DNA of 64,000 bases from Antedon mediterranea (GCF_964355755.1 NC_092675.1:17747312-17811311), one strand, 5' to 3'. Positions 40,301 through 47,391 are shown, numbered from the stretch's first letter. The notes: generated by a model not told the origin, from the letters alone. A program made the numbers and translations.

Positions 40301-40945
40301 TTTTACAACCATTTTGATTTATAGTCTGGCGAATATATCGAATAACAAAAACCGGTAAAACGATTGATTGCCATTTAATGGTTAAGAAGTCGATGACCGG
40401 GTTTGATGTACAGTACTGTTTCTCTGCTATAGAAATGTCGTGTTGCATCATATAAATACTAATAATAATAAATATAGTAATTGTTTATTATTCGTTAATT
40501 AATTAATAGCAGGTCTCTTACATACGTATGTCCTAATTAATTTCCAGTAGGCCTATTGTAAATTTAATTGAAAAACAAAAAGCATAATGCTTGTAAATAT
40601 ATTTTCTTTTTGTGATAGACGACTATTTTATTGCAAAGTTTGCCGTTCATATTGACCGATATTATTAAAGTCTTGTTGCATTATAATTATGACAGACATA
40701 CATGAAATAGGCCTATACTTGAAACAACCGGGGAAAAACATAAGTCAATATTCAACATCGTTTTAGTGCCTAATTACATTACAAATATGATATTATAGGA
40801 GAAGTACAACATAACAGCCTTAAAAAGAACTTAATTTAAACAGTAGGCTATATTACGATGATAAACTTAAGTAGGCCCACAGTACAGTTTACTTACCAAT
40901 TGTAAATATTGAACACACTGGTAAAAATCCGAGTATTCGTGACAT
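1268..40945 (-). CDS. Pro-epidermal growth factor-like / LDLR-family protein, 3' end outside window
   Basis: Sixteen exons with consistent phases give 850 codons; the gene continues past base 1. Order: signal peptide (1 to about 33), Cys-containing stretch, EGF module (47-90), YWTD beta-propeller 1 (91 to about 345), short linker, propeller 2 (about 365-637), then five EGF modules (638-850). Propeller 2 follows the vertebrate EGF precursor closely ([38 protein letters not shown]), as does the following DPC...NGGCEHKC module. No LDL-receptor class A module is present, which argues against LDLR and LRP. The pro-EGF assignment is by recall; mature EGF, transmembrane and cytoplasmic parts would lie beyond the window. 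Intron 1 is 11.7 kb. The ATG at 40945 follows an in-frame TAA. Confidence 0.82.
1969..2623. repeat. Minisatellite with alternating 54- and 51-base units
   Basis: About 13 units, each with GGTTGAGGTGTCAGCCTTAACC. A block of 54-base units (AGGGACAAAGAAGAGGGGTGT type) is followed by 51-base units (TGGGGTAATGAAAGGTGT type), then returns to the first type. Both lengths are multiples of three, so frames stay open on both strands. Lies in the intron between exons 15 and 16 of the EGF-like gene. Confidence 0.95.
3052..3120. mobile_element. Family A element, one end only
   Basis: AAGCTCTGTTTACACTATCA followed by AACTTTATGTGACA and the internal ATTTGGGCACATA motif of complete copies; the other inverted end is absent. 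Confidence 0.6.
4447..4575 (-). CDS. EGF-like gene exon 15 (EGF module 5)
   Basis: 129 bases, phase 1 to 1, between TGCTATAG| and ATGG|GTAAGA. Encodes [20 protein letters not shown] and [17 protein letters not shown]. Confidence 0.92.
5173..5708. mobile_element. Inverted-repeat element (family A) containing a minisatellite
   Basis: Left end AAGCTCTGTATACACTATC and right end GATAGTGTATACAGAGCTT are inverted repeats. The middle is occupied by a 31-base tandem array, so the element is far longer than other copies in the window (about 95-150 bases). Confidence 0.75.
5224..5540. repeat. 31-base tandem array, about 10 copies
   Basis: Unit starts TACAAATAATGAATGTTTA and ends GAGTGTAATGG. The copies look identical, which suggests recent expansion or gene-conversion-like homogenisation. 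Nested in the inverted-repeat element above. Confidence 0.97.
5954..6085 (-). CDS. EGF-like gene exon 14 (EGF module 4)
   Basis: 132 bases, phase 1 to 1, between CACTATCAG| and TCCG|GTAGGT. Encodes [16 protein letters not shown] and [18 protein letters not shown]. Confidence 0.92.
6262..6592 (-). mobile_element. tRNA-derived SINE
   Basis: On the minus strand, a tRNA Leu/Ser-like head has A box TGGCCGAGCGG (6564-6574) and B box GGTTCGAGGCT (6509-6519). It is followed by a body with GTGTGCACTTTAAAGAACC and CTATAAACC, and an A/T-rich tail of TTCAATTCAATTCAAC. This layout is that of a polymerase III SINE. The body recalls conserved-core metazoan SINEs, but the family is not identified. Inserted between exons 13 and 14. 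Confidence 0.72.
6671..6712. mobile_element. Family A element, right-end fragment
   Basis: TTTGTCACATAAAGTTTGAT then AGTGTAGACAGAGT, the right end of the AGCTCTGTCTACACTATCAAA family, just downstream of exon 13. Confidence 0.6.
6734..6850 (-). CDS. EGF-like gene exon 13 (calcium-binding EGF module 3)
   Basis: 117 bases, phase 1 to 1, between a T-rich tract ending AG| and ATTA|GTAAGG. Encodes [16 protein letters not shown] and [16 protein letters not shown], six cysteines. Confidence 0.92.
7400..7528 (-). CDS. EGF-like gene exon 12 (EGF module 2)
   Basis: 129 bases, phase 1 to 1, between AATTTGTAG| and GTTTTAG|GTAATC. Encodes [16 protein letters not shown], then [10 protein letters not shown] and a final Cys: the EGF module that caps propeller 2. 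Confidence 0.93.
7662..8926. repeat. 45-base minisatellite, about 28 copies
   Basis: Unit GTATAATAATAATAATATCT then GAGTGTAATGGGTGGGTTGAGTCTT, with variants that add one TAA (48 bases). Because 45 and 48 are multiples of three, one minus-strand frame stays open for 469 codons (repeated [15 protein letters not shown]); this is not a credible protein. Intron 11 of the EGF-like gene. Confidence 0.96.
8927..12899. other. Intron 11 of EGF-like gene, no feature seen
   Basis: AT-rich sequence with only a short GAAT microsatellite at about 11385-11403. No exon, element end or RNA gene was recognised. Confidence 0.5.
12900..13046. mobile_element. Family A inverted-repeat element, complete
   Basis: AGCTCTGTCTACACTATCAA at the left, TTGATAGTGTAGACAGAGCT at the right, and an internal palindrome around CCATATATGGGCACATCAC. 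Non-coding, 147 bases, MITE-like. Confidence 0.85.
13580..13715. mobile_element. Pogo/Tigger-like short element (family B)
   Basis: Left CAGTCAACTCTC...ACCAGACT and right GTGTCCGGTATTGGTAGAGTTGA are diverged inverted ends of the same kind as the intact copy at 24763. The CAGT start suggests a pogo/Tigger (Tc1-mariner) source. Confidence 0.65.
13796..14038 (-). CDS. EGF-like gene exon 11 (propeller 2, last blades)
   Basis: 243 bases, phase 1 to 1, between AACATTTAG| and CTTG|GTAAGA. Encodes [40 protein letters not shown] and the exit strand [14 protein letters not shown], closely following vertebrate pro-EGF. Confidence 0.94.
14278..14552. mobile_element. Inverted-repeat element with AGCCTGGTTTCCAT ends
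   Basis: CTAAAGCCTGGTTTCCAT at the left and ATGGAAACCAGGCTTTAG at the right. The GC-richer interior has a second inverted repeat (CGATTCATCGC...GCGATGAATCG) and GGCAAAGTTGAAC facing GTTGAACTTTGCC, so it can fold into a long hairpin. Non-coding; in the intron between exons 10 and 11. Confidence 0.85.
14595..14749 (-). CDS. EGF-like gene exon 10 (propeller 2)
   Basis: 155 bases, phase 2 to 1, between CTGTTTGAAG| and GATTCAG|GTACAG. Encodes [18 protein letters not shown] and QKLVWVDSG. The acceptor is the first unit of a 41-base minisatellite that fills the adjoining intron. Confidence 0.9.
14748..15066. repeat. 41-base minisatellite carrying a 3' splice site
   Basis: About 7.7 units of AACAATAAGATATATAGTTA plus AATTCCAAAAGACTTCAAACAG-type sequence. 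Its first unit contains the acceptor AG of exon 10, so each unit repeats a near-identical TTATTGTTCTGTTTGAAG acceptor on the minus strand. Confidence 0.93.
15594..15731. mobile_element. Family A inverted-repeat element
   Basis: AGTTCTGACTACATTATCAA at the left, TTTGATAGTGTAGAGCTT at the right, with the internal GGTGTGATGTGCCCAAATATGG motif shared with the copies at 12900 and 28922. Confidence 0.75.
15732..18707. other. Intron 9 of EGF-like gene, no feature seen
   Basis: AT-rich intron. A sequence AGAGAAAAATCATACCTCAGATACTGT occurs twice (16456 and 16558 areas), a short duplication. Otherwise nothing recognised. Confidence 0.45.
18708..18812 (-). CDS. EGF-like gene exon 9 (propeller 2)
   Basis: 105 bases, phase 2 to 2, between TTATATAG| and CTTAA|GTAAGT. 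Encodes [20 protein letters not shown] and [12 protein letters not shown]. The PRGIAxHP motif matches class B repeats. Confidence 0.9.
19742..20084 (-). CDS. EGF-like gene exon 8 (linker and propeller 2 start)
   Basis: 343 bases, phase 1 to 2, between TTTTACAG| and CTGG|GTAGAT. Begins [11 protein letters not shown], a two-Cys linker where vertebrate pro-EGF has several EGF modules. Propeller 2 starts with [20 protein letters not shown]; later come [15 protein letters not shown] and [17 protein letters not shown]. Confidence 0.93.
20363..20556 (-). CDS. EGF-like gene exon 7 (propeller 1, last blade)
   Basis: 194 bases, phase 2 to 1, between TTTTCACAG| and CTCTAG|GTTTGT. Encodes [20 protein letters not shown], then the exit strand [13 protein letters not shown], equivalent to VxHPLAQP. 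The donor GTTTGT is weak. Confidence 0.85.
20858..21079 (-). CDS. EGF-like gene exon 6 (propeller 1)
   Basis: 222 bases, phase 2 to 2, between ATTTTTAG| and TTAAA|GTATGT. Encodes [20 protein letters not shown] and [20 protein letters not shown], two class B repeats. Confidence 0.92.
22245..22605. mobile_element. Inverted-repeat element with GTTTCTGCTGCC ends, TAA target sites
   Basis: Left GGCCCTGTTTCTGCTGCCAA, right TTGGCAGCAGAAACGGGGCC, flanked on both sides by TAA. Internal copies of TATACGGTATATTTT and GCAGCAGAAACGGGG make nested hairpins. A 3-base TAA duplication with G-rich ends suggests a PIF/Harbinger source; non-autonomous, no transposase. Confidence 0.85.
24763..24948. mobile_element. 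Pogo/Tigger-like short element (family B), intact
   Basis: CAGTCAACTCTCCCAATA at the left and TATTGGGAGAGTTGACTG at the right, flanked by TA on both sides. Internal CCAATACCAGACTTT and GGAAAACCAGACTTATTTGG repeats. No coding capacity. Confidence 0.87.
24962..25067. mobile_element. Inverted-repeat element with AGCTTGGTTCTCA ends (family D)
   Basis: AGCTTGGTTCTCATTTGGAT at the left and CTTGAGAACCAAGCTTT at the right; interior has AACCAATCAGC and TCACGTCCT, as in relatives at 31968 and 56234. Sits 14 bases after the family B element. Confidence 0.78.
25151..25432. repeat. 57-base tandem repeat, about 5 copies
   Basis: Units share TCATGGAAGAATCCATTATC and TCTTGGTGGCGACCACACAG; spacing is 55, 57 and 57 bases, and the last unit is diverged. 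The unit is a multiple of three, so all frames look open; no sign of a real gene. Intron 5 side of the EGF-like gene. Confidence 0.88.
25616..25800 (-). CDS. EGF-like gene exon 5 (propeller 1)
   Basis: 185 bases, phase 0 to 2, between TTTTATAG| and AAAGG|GTGAGT. Encodes [20 protein letters not shown] and [16 protein letters not shown] class B repeats. It was rebuilt from splice sites; simple open-frame search misses it. Confidence 0.9.
25890..26125 (+). pseudogene. Degraded LINE reverse-transcriptase tail
   Basis: Open frame containing [20 protein letters not shown], then [20 protein letters not shown] and MADRK. The GRP.LTYID...DTG...DEL...M.DR spacing is the usual C-terminal tail of animal LINE reverse transcriptases. 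No catalytic part is present; opposite strand to the host gene, in intron 4 of the EGF-like gene. Confidence 0.68.
27160..27531 (+). other. Unrecognised 123-codon open frame in intron
   Basis: Antisense to the EGF-like gene in intron 4. The product is mixed polar with a hydrophobic C-terminal 25 residues. It matches no family I know; it may be chance or a decayed transposon piece. No splice or promoter support seen. Confidence 0.2.
27995..28142. repeat. Degenerate short tandem repeat, about 19-base unit
   Basis: Seven or so diverged units of the type GGGTAGTTGTCCTAG between 27995 and 28142, just downstream of exon 4 in the intron. Confidence 0.8.
28355..28548 (-). CDS. EGF-like gene exon 4 (propeller 1, first blades)
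   Basis: 194 bases, phase 1 to 0, between TTTCTATAG| and TTTAAG|GTAAAG. Encodes [10 protein letters not shown] (propeller entry) and [14 protein letters not shown], a YWTD-type repeat. The acceptor lies inside a 61-base tandem duplication. Confidence 0.86.
28531..28655. repeat. 61-base tandem duplication of the exon 4 splice acceptor
   Basis: GAAATACTGGCTGTGGGTCT at 28531 recurs at 28592 with identical following sequence. The unit spans the last intron bases, the acceptor AG and the first 18 bases of exon 4. Confidence 0.95.
28723..28854 (-). CDS. EGF-like gene exon 3 (calcium-binding EGF module 1)
   Basis: 132 bases, phase 1 to 1. Encodes [17 protein letters not shown], then [14 protein letters not shown] and a sixth Cys: a complete six-Cys cbEGF. 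The donor GAAG|GTTTAA is weak but phase-correct. Confidence 0.87.
28922..29050. mobile_element. Family A inverted-repeat element, right end clipped
   Basis: AAGCTCTGTCTACACTATCA at the left; the right end AAACTAGTTTGATAGTGCTT lacks the last CTGTCTACAGAGCTT part. Interior ATATATGGACATGATGATGTCAT matches complete copies. Between exons 2 and 3. Confidence 0.8.
29152..29241 (-). CDS. EGF-like gene exon 2
   Basis: 90 bases, phase 1 to 1, between TTCCATCAG| and CAAAG|GTAAAT. Encodes [18 protein letters not shown] and more; it completes the signal peptide and adds the [11 protein letters not shown] stretch before the first EGF module. Confidence 0.78.
29700..30090. repeat. TAGGCCTA-rich low-complexity patch
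   Basis: Dense overlapping copies of CTAGGCCTA, CCTAGGCCTA and related palindromes over about 390 bases, with GC content above the surroundings. Confidence 0.8.
31968..32080. mobile_element. Family D inverted-repeat element
   Basis: TTAAGCCTCTTTTCCACTTG at the left and GTGTGTGAGCCAAGCTTTA at the right, with interior GACGCAACGCAAGGACGTAA and TTTGACCAATCAC shared with the copy at 56234. Confidence 0.7.
38068..38143 (-). pseudogene. tRNA-Glu-like relic or SINE head
   Basis: Minus strand: A box TGGTCTAATGG within GTGGTCTAATGGTTAGGAC, B box GGTTCGAATC, a pairing anticodon stem TTTGC/GCAGA, and a TTTTT terminator just after. The acceptor ends do not pair well and one T-stem pair is lost, so it is probably not a working tRNA. 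Confidence 0.55.
38848..38873. repeat. GA microsatellite
   Basis: About 12 GA units, in intron 1 of the EGF-like gene. Confidence 0.9.
39501..39567. mobile_element. Short hairpin element with GTTTCTGCTGC ends
   Basis: CCTGTTTCTGCTGCAAGAAA faces TTTTCGCAGCAGAAACAG across about 30 bases; ends match the TAA-flanked element at 22245, so it is probably a shrunken relative. Confidence 0.6.
40897..40945 (-). CDS. EGF-like gene exon 1 (signal peptide)
   Basis: ATG at 40945, in-frame TAA twelve bases upstream, donor ATTG|GTAAGT, phase 1. Encodes [16 protein letters not shown]; with exon 2 it makes a hydrophobic signal sequence. Start-exon calls are the weakest part of the model; UTR exons could exist upstream. 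Confidence 0.68.
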
Positions 40946-42764
40946 GATTTCTTTTTAGGTGAGACTCCAGGATTTGAAACACTAAAATCGGTTGGAATTG
41001 GCAGCAACCTGGACACTTGCTCTGTCGGTCTACATCCCTAAAATTGTAAAATAAGTAACAAAAGATATATGGACTCTTCCATTTTCTTATCTTAAGTTTA
41101 TGGCATCGGCGATGTCTAAGAAAGAGGAGGATATGATGGCGCTGTGTAAATTTATGGCTTATAATAATTAGAGATTTGAAACATGTTAAAGACATTAAAT
41201 AAAAGATGTCTCTGTATTTTAGTAGTATAATGTACTTACATTCGTAATAAAACGTACCATTTATTTGAAAACTACATCTAGGAGATTAATAAACAAGGAT
41301 TTTGCAGCAAAACAAAAAAGCTATTTGTGAAATTATTAATGAACCGATTTTCTTGAATTTCAAAAGGTATGTTCTGTAAGTATATAGGCCTACGATTTAC
41401 ACTGAAAAACCTCAGAATAATAACTTGAACATTGTAGATGCTAACAAACGAACATACAAAGCAATTACTATACTTGGAAAAATTATATTTTACCAAGTAA
41501 TTGTTATCTATTACTGTATTATTGCAATTAATGATGATTCAAGATCCAATTTATTTTGTCCAAATATTAAAATTGAAAATATACATTTCATTTCAAAATA
41601 CATATGAATAAAACAAAATGATGATGATGATTGCACAAAACTGTATGTATAAGATGAATGGTTATAAACAGAATGATCATGGTGACACTTGACGCTGATG
41701 CGATACGTTTGTGCGGTACGAGGCTAAAGCTTGGTTCCTTTGAAGTAATAGGATAAATTTCTAGTCTTCAGTTCTTGTGTTGCCTTTACATATAACTTGT
41801 ACCCGGGGGGTCACTTGTTTTAAAGAAGTACCACCAAAATGATTTCAACAAGGTCTCGATGGATTGTGATAAGTGACACAAACTACTGTTGGGCCAGAGA
41901 AAGAGATATTTTATATCTATTATCATAATTTATTATTATAATTAATGTTCTATAATATTTGTTCCTAAATTTTTGACTTTATAATGTGACTGTTCTTTAA
42001 ATTGAGGGCGCTAAATATAACATTTACGAGATCAAGGGCGAAAAAAAAAGTTAAGGTGTGCTCTCCCTGCCTCAGTAAAGGCCCTGCCACAGCCTTGCAG
42101 TCGTTTCTACGACATCAGAATCATTGATGTTACCGTCTCATGATGTGGTGGAAAGGGGGATACACAATTATTAGCAGAAGACCCTATTAATTATTATGCC
42201 ATTGTGATAGGCCTTGAGGTGTTCCCAAATAATAATTCAATCTTTTTTTTTTTTTTTAATAATTCTTTTTTGGGGGATTTCTACGGATAGAAATACTTGA
42301 TTAAAATTACTTATGGCTTACGGTACATCATTGTAAATGAAATAAATAATTAATGTTTCGACATATTGAGAGTTTATTAAAGAAAATGCATTTGTAGCAA
42401 TATATTACATGTAAGAATGTTTCCTTTATCCAATTTTAAAATACAACTTTAACAAAACTACTATTGGTGTATTACTTAATTTAAACAAAACATTATTAAG
42501 TAATACAAGAAGACAATTACATTTACAATAATAAAATAGCACCAATTATACAATAAATTAATCATTAGATGATTTGATAACATAATTTGCAGTTTGCAGT
42601 TGTTCTGCTGTAACATTTCGTTCCTACATCGAGTTAAACTCATTATATTTAATGGTAGATCTATTCTTATTAGTGATGTGTCGTTTTTTAGATACAATAT
42701 TCCTATTACCGGCGTAAAAATAACGACTACAGTACAGATCGTCTTTCATGTTTACGTTGTTGCG
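40946..42764. other. Intergenic: FoxH-like 3' end to EGF-like start
   Basis: About 1.8 kb. It should contain the FoxH-like 3' UTR and the promoter of the EGF-like gene. A CTTGGTTCC fragment near 41731 recalls the AGCTTGGTTCTCA element family; a T-run lies at 42243-42258. No coding signal seen. Confidence 0.45.
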
Positions 42765-42832
42765 TTATCGTTCTGTTGTATAAAGTGGTCGAGGTATCTT
42801 GCTTAACATATAGATCGGTCGTCTTGGGTCAG
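42765..42832 (-). CDS. foxH: FoxH-like exon 2 (short C-terminus)
   Basis: Predicted: a strong acceptor TTTACCTTTTCAG| at 42833 is followed in phase by ADPRRPIYMLSKIPRPLYTT, two more residues (ER) and TAA. The perfect donor of exon 1 and the matching phase support it. There is no homology check on such a short basic tail. Confidence 0.65.
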
Positions 42833-44163
42833 CTGAAAAGGTAAACAAATAATGAATAAATAAATCATAAAATGTATCATGTAAAAAACAATTGTCGTTT
42901 TTCAACAACGTAATGACGTCAATATTATTAATTGATGGTCATTAGTAATGTAAAATGTTATTCTAAAATAATGTACTGTGATCATTGTTAGGTTATTGTG
43001 ATTTAGACACATCGTTTCTCATGCTATTGCATACAAATTGATTAATTTGTGCTTTAAATAAATATAAATCAGAGTATGAAATCAGTAACAACACTAACGA
43101 AAATGAATATCAGAATAAGAAGAAATAGAAAAAAAATATTGATTTACTCACCGTTACTTTGTACCTTCTTAAATCTTCCATTTGTTGCGTCAAATTCATA
43201 AGTAAGTTCAGCCATACTTTTCAGAAACATCGTACGATCAGTTATATGAGGGGACATATGTACTTTACTTCGGAATAGAAAATATTCTGGTTGCTTTCTG
43301 GTGTGCATCTTGAAGTTAGCAGGCATGAAATGAGGGTTGTAGCTGCGTAAGACAGGTGAACATGATCCATCTGGTGAGCTGACTGGTGAATCTCTCGAAT
43401 AATCTGGAGTTGGTGAGAAGCTTGAAGGCGGCGGCGAGCTCTTGTATTTCTTTAGGCCTAAGCTCAAATCAAGTGGTTCATTGTCCAAAGATTTTCGCTT
43501 ACGGTTATTTACCAAATTAGAAAGATCCATTGCATACGAATTTGTATGTGCTTGATCCATCACAGGCATGTAGTTTGGTAGAGGCATCGGTTTTGGATAA
43601 ATCACTTGATATTGTGAGCTTGTAATTGGCGATCGCTTAATTTTAAGTTGATTTGTTTCGCCAATTTTCTGCATATATTGTTCATAACGTACTTCCAAGT
43701 CTCTCGCTGTCCTTGATAATTTACAATGGTTACAGTCTTCGTTCATAACCCAAAAATTATCTTTTCCAAACGGTCTATCAGGACGACGTAGAACTTTCTT
43801 AAAGCATTCGTTGACACTCAATGTATGACGTACACTGTTCTTCCATCCGACGTAACCACCACGAAGACAAGGAAAAACTTTTGGTAAACAACTCACAATC
43901 TCCTGCAAAGTCAGCATAGTTTCAGAATGCAATTCAATCACATAGGAAATCATCTCGACGTAGGAAAATGGAGACTTAACATGGCGCATGTAGTCTGGTC
44001 GTGGACGTGTTCTCTTGTTTATCTTCGGTGTCACGGTTGGTGAGTCTAAGGACTCTACGTCTAGAATTGGCTCAATATCTTCAATAATAATAATATCAGG
44101 TTCTTCAGCAACAGTTGTATCAGGAGAAGGAATCATAGTAGAATTACACAATACTTCTGCCAT
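42765..44163 (-). CDS. foxH: FoxH-like forkhead transcription factor, two exons
   Basis: Nuclear DNA-binding protein of 359 residues; FoxH proteins bind activated Smad2/3-Smad4 downstream of Nodal/activin. The forkhead domain spans about 60-145. Features pointing to FoxH rather than FoxN, FoxM or FoxQ2: YMRHVKSPFSYVEMISYVI at its start, FPCLRGGYVGWKNSVRHTLS in the recognition region, and CFKKVLRRPDRPFGKDNFW, which matches the FoxH-specific KVxxxPxxPxGKxNFW pattern. Asn109, Arg112 and His113 of the recognition helix are kept, but the usual RHNLS is RHTLS. PLDLSL at 230-235 fits a CtBP-binding PxDLS motif. No clear PPNK-type Smad-interaction motif was found. Acidic stretch at 20-40. The class is my assignment by eye; forkhead identity is certain. 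Confidence 0.88.
43152..44163 (-). CDS. foxH: FoxH-like exon 1 (forkhead domain)
   Basis: 1012 coding bases from ATG at 44163 to AACG|GTGAGT, phase 1. The open frame runs past the donor to a stop at 43144, so ORF-only annotation would add two false codons and miss exon 2. Carries the whole forkhead domain and the PLDLS motif. Confidence 0.9.
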
Positions 44164-44258
44164 ACTTTAATATGTTCAACTTAATATGCCGAGAGAATTA
44201 ACGATTGGAATGATTACTCTTCGAACTTGTCAATGAAGACATTTAAGTTAAACGTTGC

Positions 44259-44265
44259 TTATAAA
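44259..44265 (-). promoter_or_regulatory. Possible TATA box of the FoxH-like gene
   Basis: Minus-strand TTTATAA lies about 95 bases upstream of the ATG at 44163, next to a locally GC-richer stretch (GCGCGGTG). Position and sequence suit a TATA-driven, tightly regulated gene; AT-rich background makes chance likely. Confidence 0.3.
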
Positions 44266-47200
44266 CACCGCGCATGGCTCTCACCTGTTCATGCTGTAAC
44301 CTAATTGGTCAATTCTCTGAAATTCCTTGATCAACTCTAAAACAAAAGCCTTTGTTGAAACGTTACAGATACAAAAGCCTACTTTCACTGCGTGTGTTAA
44401 CCAGATATGACTGTATCCTATTGTTATCCTTTAATTGCAGGGCGTTGATAAAAACATTTTCTTTCACACTTTTATTGTTAAGAAACAACTCGTTTTATCA
44501 GCCCAATAAAAAGATAATAACAAAAACGAAGTGTGAATATTACATGTACATCTGTACAGGCATGGAAGTTGTAGGAAACGCCAGGAACTTCGTATATGCG
44601 ATAAACAGATAAATATATATTTTTTAATAAATACGTCTTGAATACAGTATAACACTATTTAAAATTGTTTTACGTGATTTACAGTACTATTAAACTCGTT
44701 CCAACAGCGTAAAATTAATATCAGCTTCATTATATTCATTTAGATTATTTATTTACAATGTGTAATGTTTTAACACTAACTGGATTACATATGTTAGGCC
44801 TACTCCAAATGTAGAACTGTATCTGTTGTAGTGATGTAGTGATCCCTAGTCTGTTATCTTACCTAGCGATATGAGAGTCTTTTTACTCGTGGAGATTGCC
44901 TCTTCTCAATGAATGAATATTATGATATAATTGCCATAGGTTTACAGTGTATGTTAGTGTATCGATATATGCCATCATATCTTGTTATTTGAACCGTTTG
45001 AACTAAGAAGCACCCCCCTCCCGAACCCCCTCGCACACAAAAAATAATACAAAACGTTATTCACAGTTTGTTTTATTGCTTTAAACCTTTCTGTCTTATT
45101 TTCACCCACTCTTCGTCGTAAAGATGGATAACGGTTCAAACAAGTAAAACGAATCTTCAAACCTGATAATACATGCAGATATGTTAAATCTCTACCAAAA
45201 CAATTGTCTGAAAAAATAACCTCAATTTGACAATATCATATAGTGTCATAGTGGTCGAGCGTATCAATTTGACTTTAAAAATAAAATTATCCAACGCTAT
45301 ACCATCTCCCTCACACACTTCTAAACAACACCATTCTATTAAACTTAATTCTTTGCAACCACTTACAGCGGGCACATAAAACAAACTTGCTTATTTTTTT
45401 TGTTTTAAAACATGCTACAAATTTACAGTTTCACAAATATAATAAATTCACTGTACATTTTTAAACACCTTTTTAAAAGCAGGCAAGAATAAAAAAAGAA
45501 ATAAGTTTTAAAGATATCAAAGTTATTTCAAAAAGGCAAGAATGTATATCATTGCTAAATATACAAATAAATATAATGTGTAATTAAATACACTGAGATG
45601 TGCTATCGAGATTTCATAAAATAAGAATTAAGGCCGAGTTGTTTTAACCCCTCCCTGTTTTGTAGCTTTTAAGCCGTTCACAATTAGGTGTCTCTTTCAA
45701 TAACAAAGTGCTCTTCTGCTGCCTAAAGCAGAAGATTGTTAAATAAATAATATTACTTTTATTTCATCACAAAATTGACAAGTTGACAGAGAAAGTATAA
45801 CTACCAATCATACAACAAAAACTTAGATGTTTCTTTTATAATCACATTTCATGAACAACTTTGTAAACTCTTTACATGCTGGTGTGTTTATCTATAGCGT
45901 TTAAATTACATTCATATTTAAAATCTGAGATCTAGTGAGTTGTAAGAAATTTAATCGTCAGCAATATTTAAATTGGATGTACCATTCTACTGTGTGTTTG
46001 ATTGGCAAACATTCAAACAGCAGAAAACATAGCATTCTACATGTTATACCTCTCTGTCAAAAGCTTTGATAACTAGCATTATATAATATAACTAAATAAA
46101 TATACATTTTATAATATCTACAGGCAATCAATTTCAAGAAAATATCTATAAGAAAATAAACAGTGAAAGCGAACATTTGGCAAATATAATACAGTAATAC
46201 ATAAATAATATAAGTTATCAACTGTGACCATGTGTTAAATATACCATGTAACTGATATTATGATGTAACTGATAACTGATTTACAGCTATATTAATTTGT
46301 AAAGTAGAACCATTTTTACGGGTCTCCTTAGTAGGGGAGTCCTCTGAATAGGTTGGCTGTAGTAACATATGTTGTCCTTTGTTCGTTTCACAGGAAAGTC
46401 CCCCTTAATATGGGTGTCCCTCAATTCTTTCAGTTCTACTGTATAAAGCACAATGCTTCAAGAGAAATGAGAAACAAACTTCAACATTTCAATTGTCATA
46501 ATTAAGTTACTTGTATTTAGATTAATTATATATTTAATTGTTATATTTTTATGAATATGAATTTATAATGTGAAATTTGTTTACAATCAGTCAACTTTGT
46601 TCATATAATAATTTTGTAAAAAAAGTTAACTTGTAAATAAATTTTTTTTTAAACTGTATGTCAACCAAACCACTGTTTACTGATTTATAGCAATCACTTT
46701 TCACATACACAAAGATTTGTTACTGTATACATACACATAATATATAAACATGGGCGGTATCACTATCAAGGCATCTGGTTTGTGCATATCACTTTCAATT
46801 TTAAAAAAAATGGGCGGAATATCTTAAAGATGATACAAATAAAAACACATTTGTTCAAATATAAAGCGCAACAATAAATAAATTGGAATGTCTTATCAAC
46901 GATGAGAGGAATGTTTGTTCTTTATATTAATTAATTAAAATTTGTAAATAAGGTATTTTAGTGTAAGGTATTTTTGTATTAAAAAGGTTTTTTTTTTTAT
47001 CAAGGCATATTTATTGATCATAAATCGCTTATAACTTAGTGAAATATTCAAATAACATCTCACAATTAATTTTTTAGGTTAAAACAAATTGTTTAAAATT
47101 TTGTTCATGAGTTTTAAATTTTACATTTACATGTTTTTACATGTAAAATCTGTTGCATGTGTACATGTGTAAATTGCATATAAAAACCAACATTGCAATC

Positions 47201-47391
47201 ATGTTGTTCAATACTATACTTGAATAGTACACTTTTTGATCTACAACATTCATTACTATTACTAGTACAATTTGGTAAACAATAAAACCGATAATTTCAT
47301 ACATGAAAACATTTATTCTTAGTTGCTCATATTTTCTTTGTGATTGTCTCAAATCTCTGTTTCTTTATAACTTCATAGATCTTCATCTTGT
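44266..47391. other. Intergenic: PKD2 3' end to FoxH-like promoter
   Basis: AT-rich spacer. It holds PKD2 3' UTR (below 47392, end unknown) and an inverted-repeat element at about 46301-46443. No exon-like conserved frame was seen on either strand. Confidence 0.5.
46301..46443. mobile_element. Pogo-like short element (family C)
   Basis: AAGTAGAACCATTTTTACGG at the left, CTTTCAGTTCTACTGTA at the right, interior GGGGAGTCC and AATATGGGTGTCCCTC. The outermost bases are inverted and end in TA. Confidence 0.65.

Larger units (their letters stand above)
29242..40896. other. Intron 1 of EGF-like gene (11.7 kb)
   Basis: Long first intron. It holds the TAGGCCTA-rich patch (29700-30090), family D element (31968), tRNA-Glu-like relic (38068), a GA microsatellite (38848-38873) and a short GTTTCTGCTGC element (39501). 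I found no gene in the rest; it is a natural place for enhancers. Confidence 0.5.
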
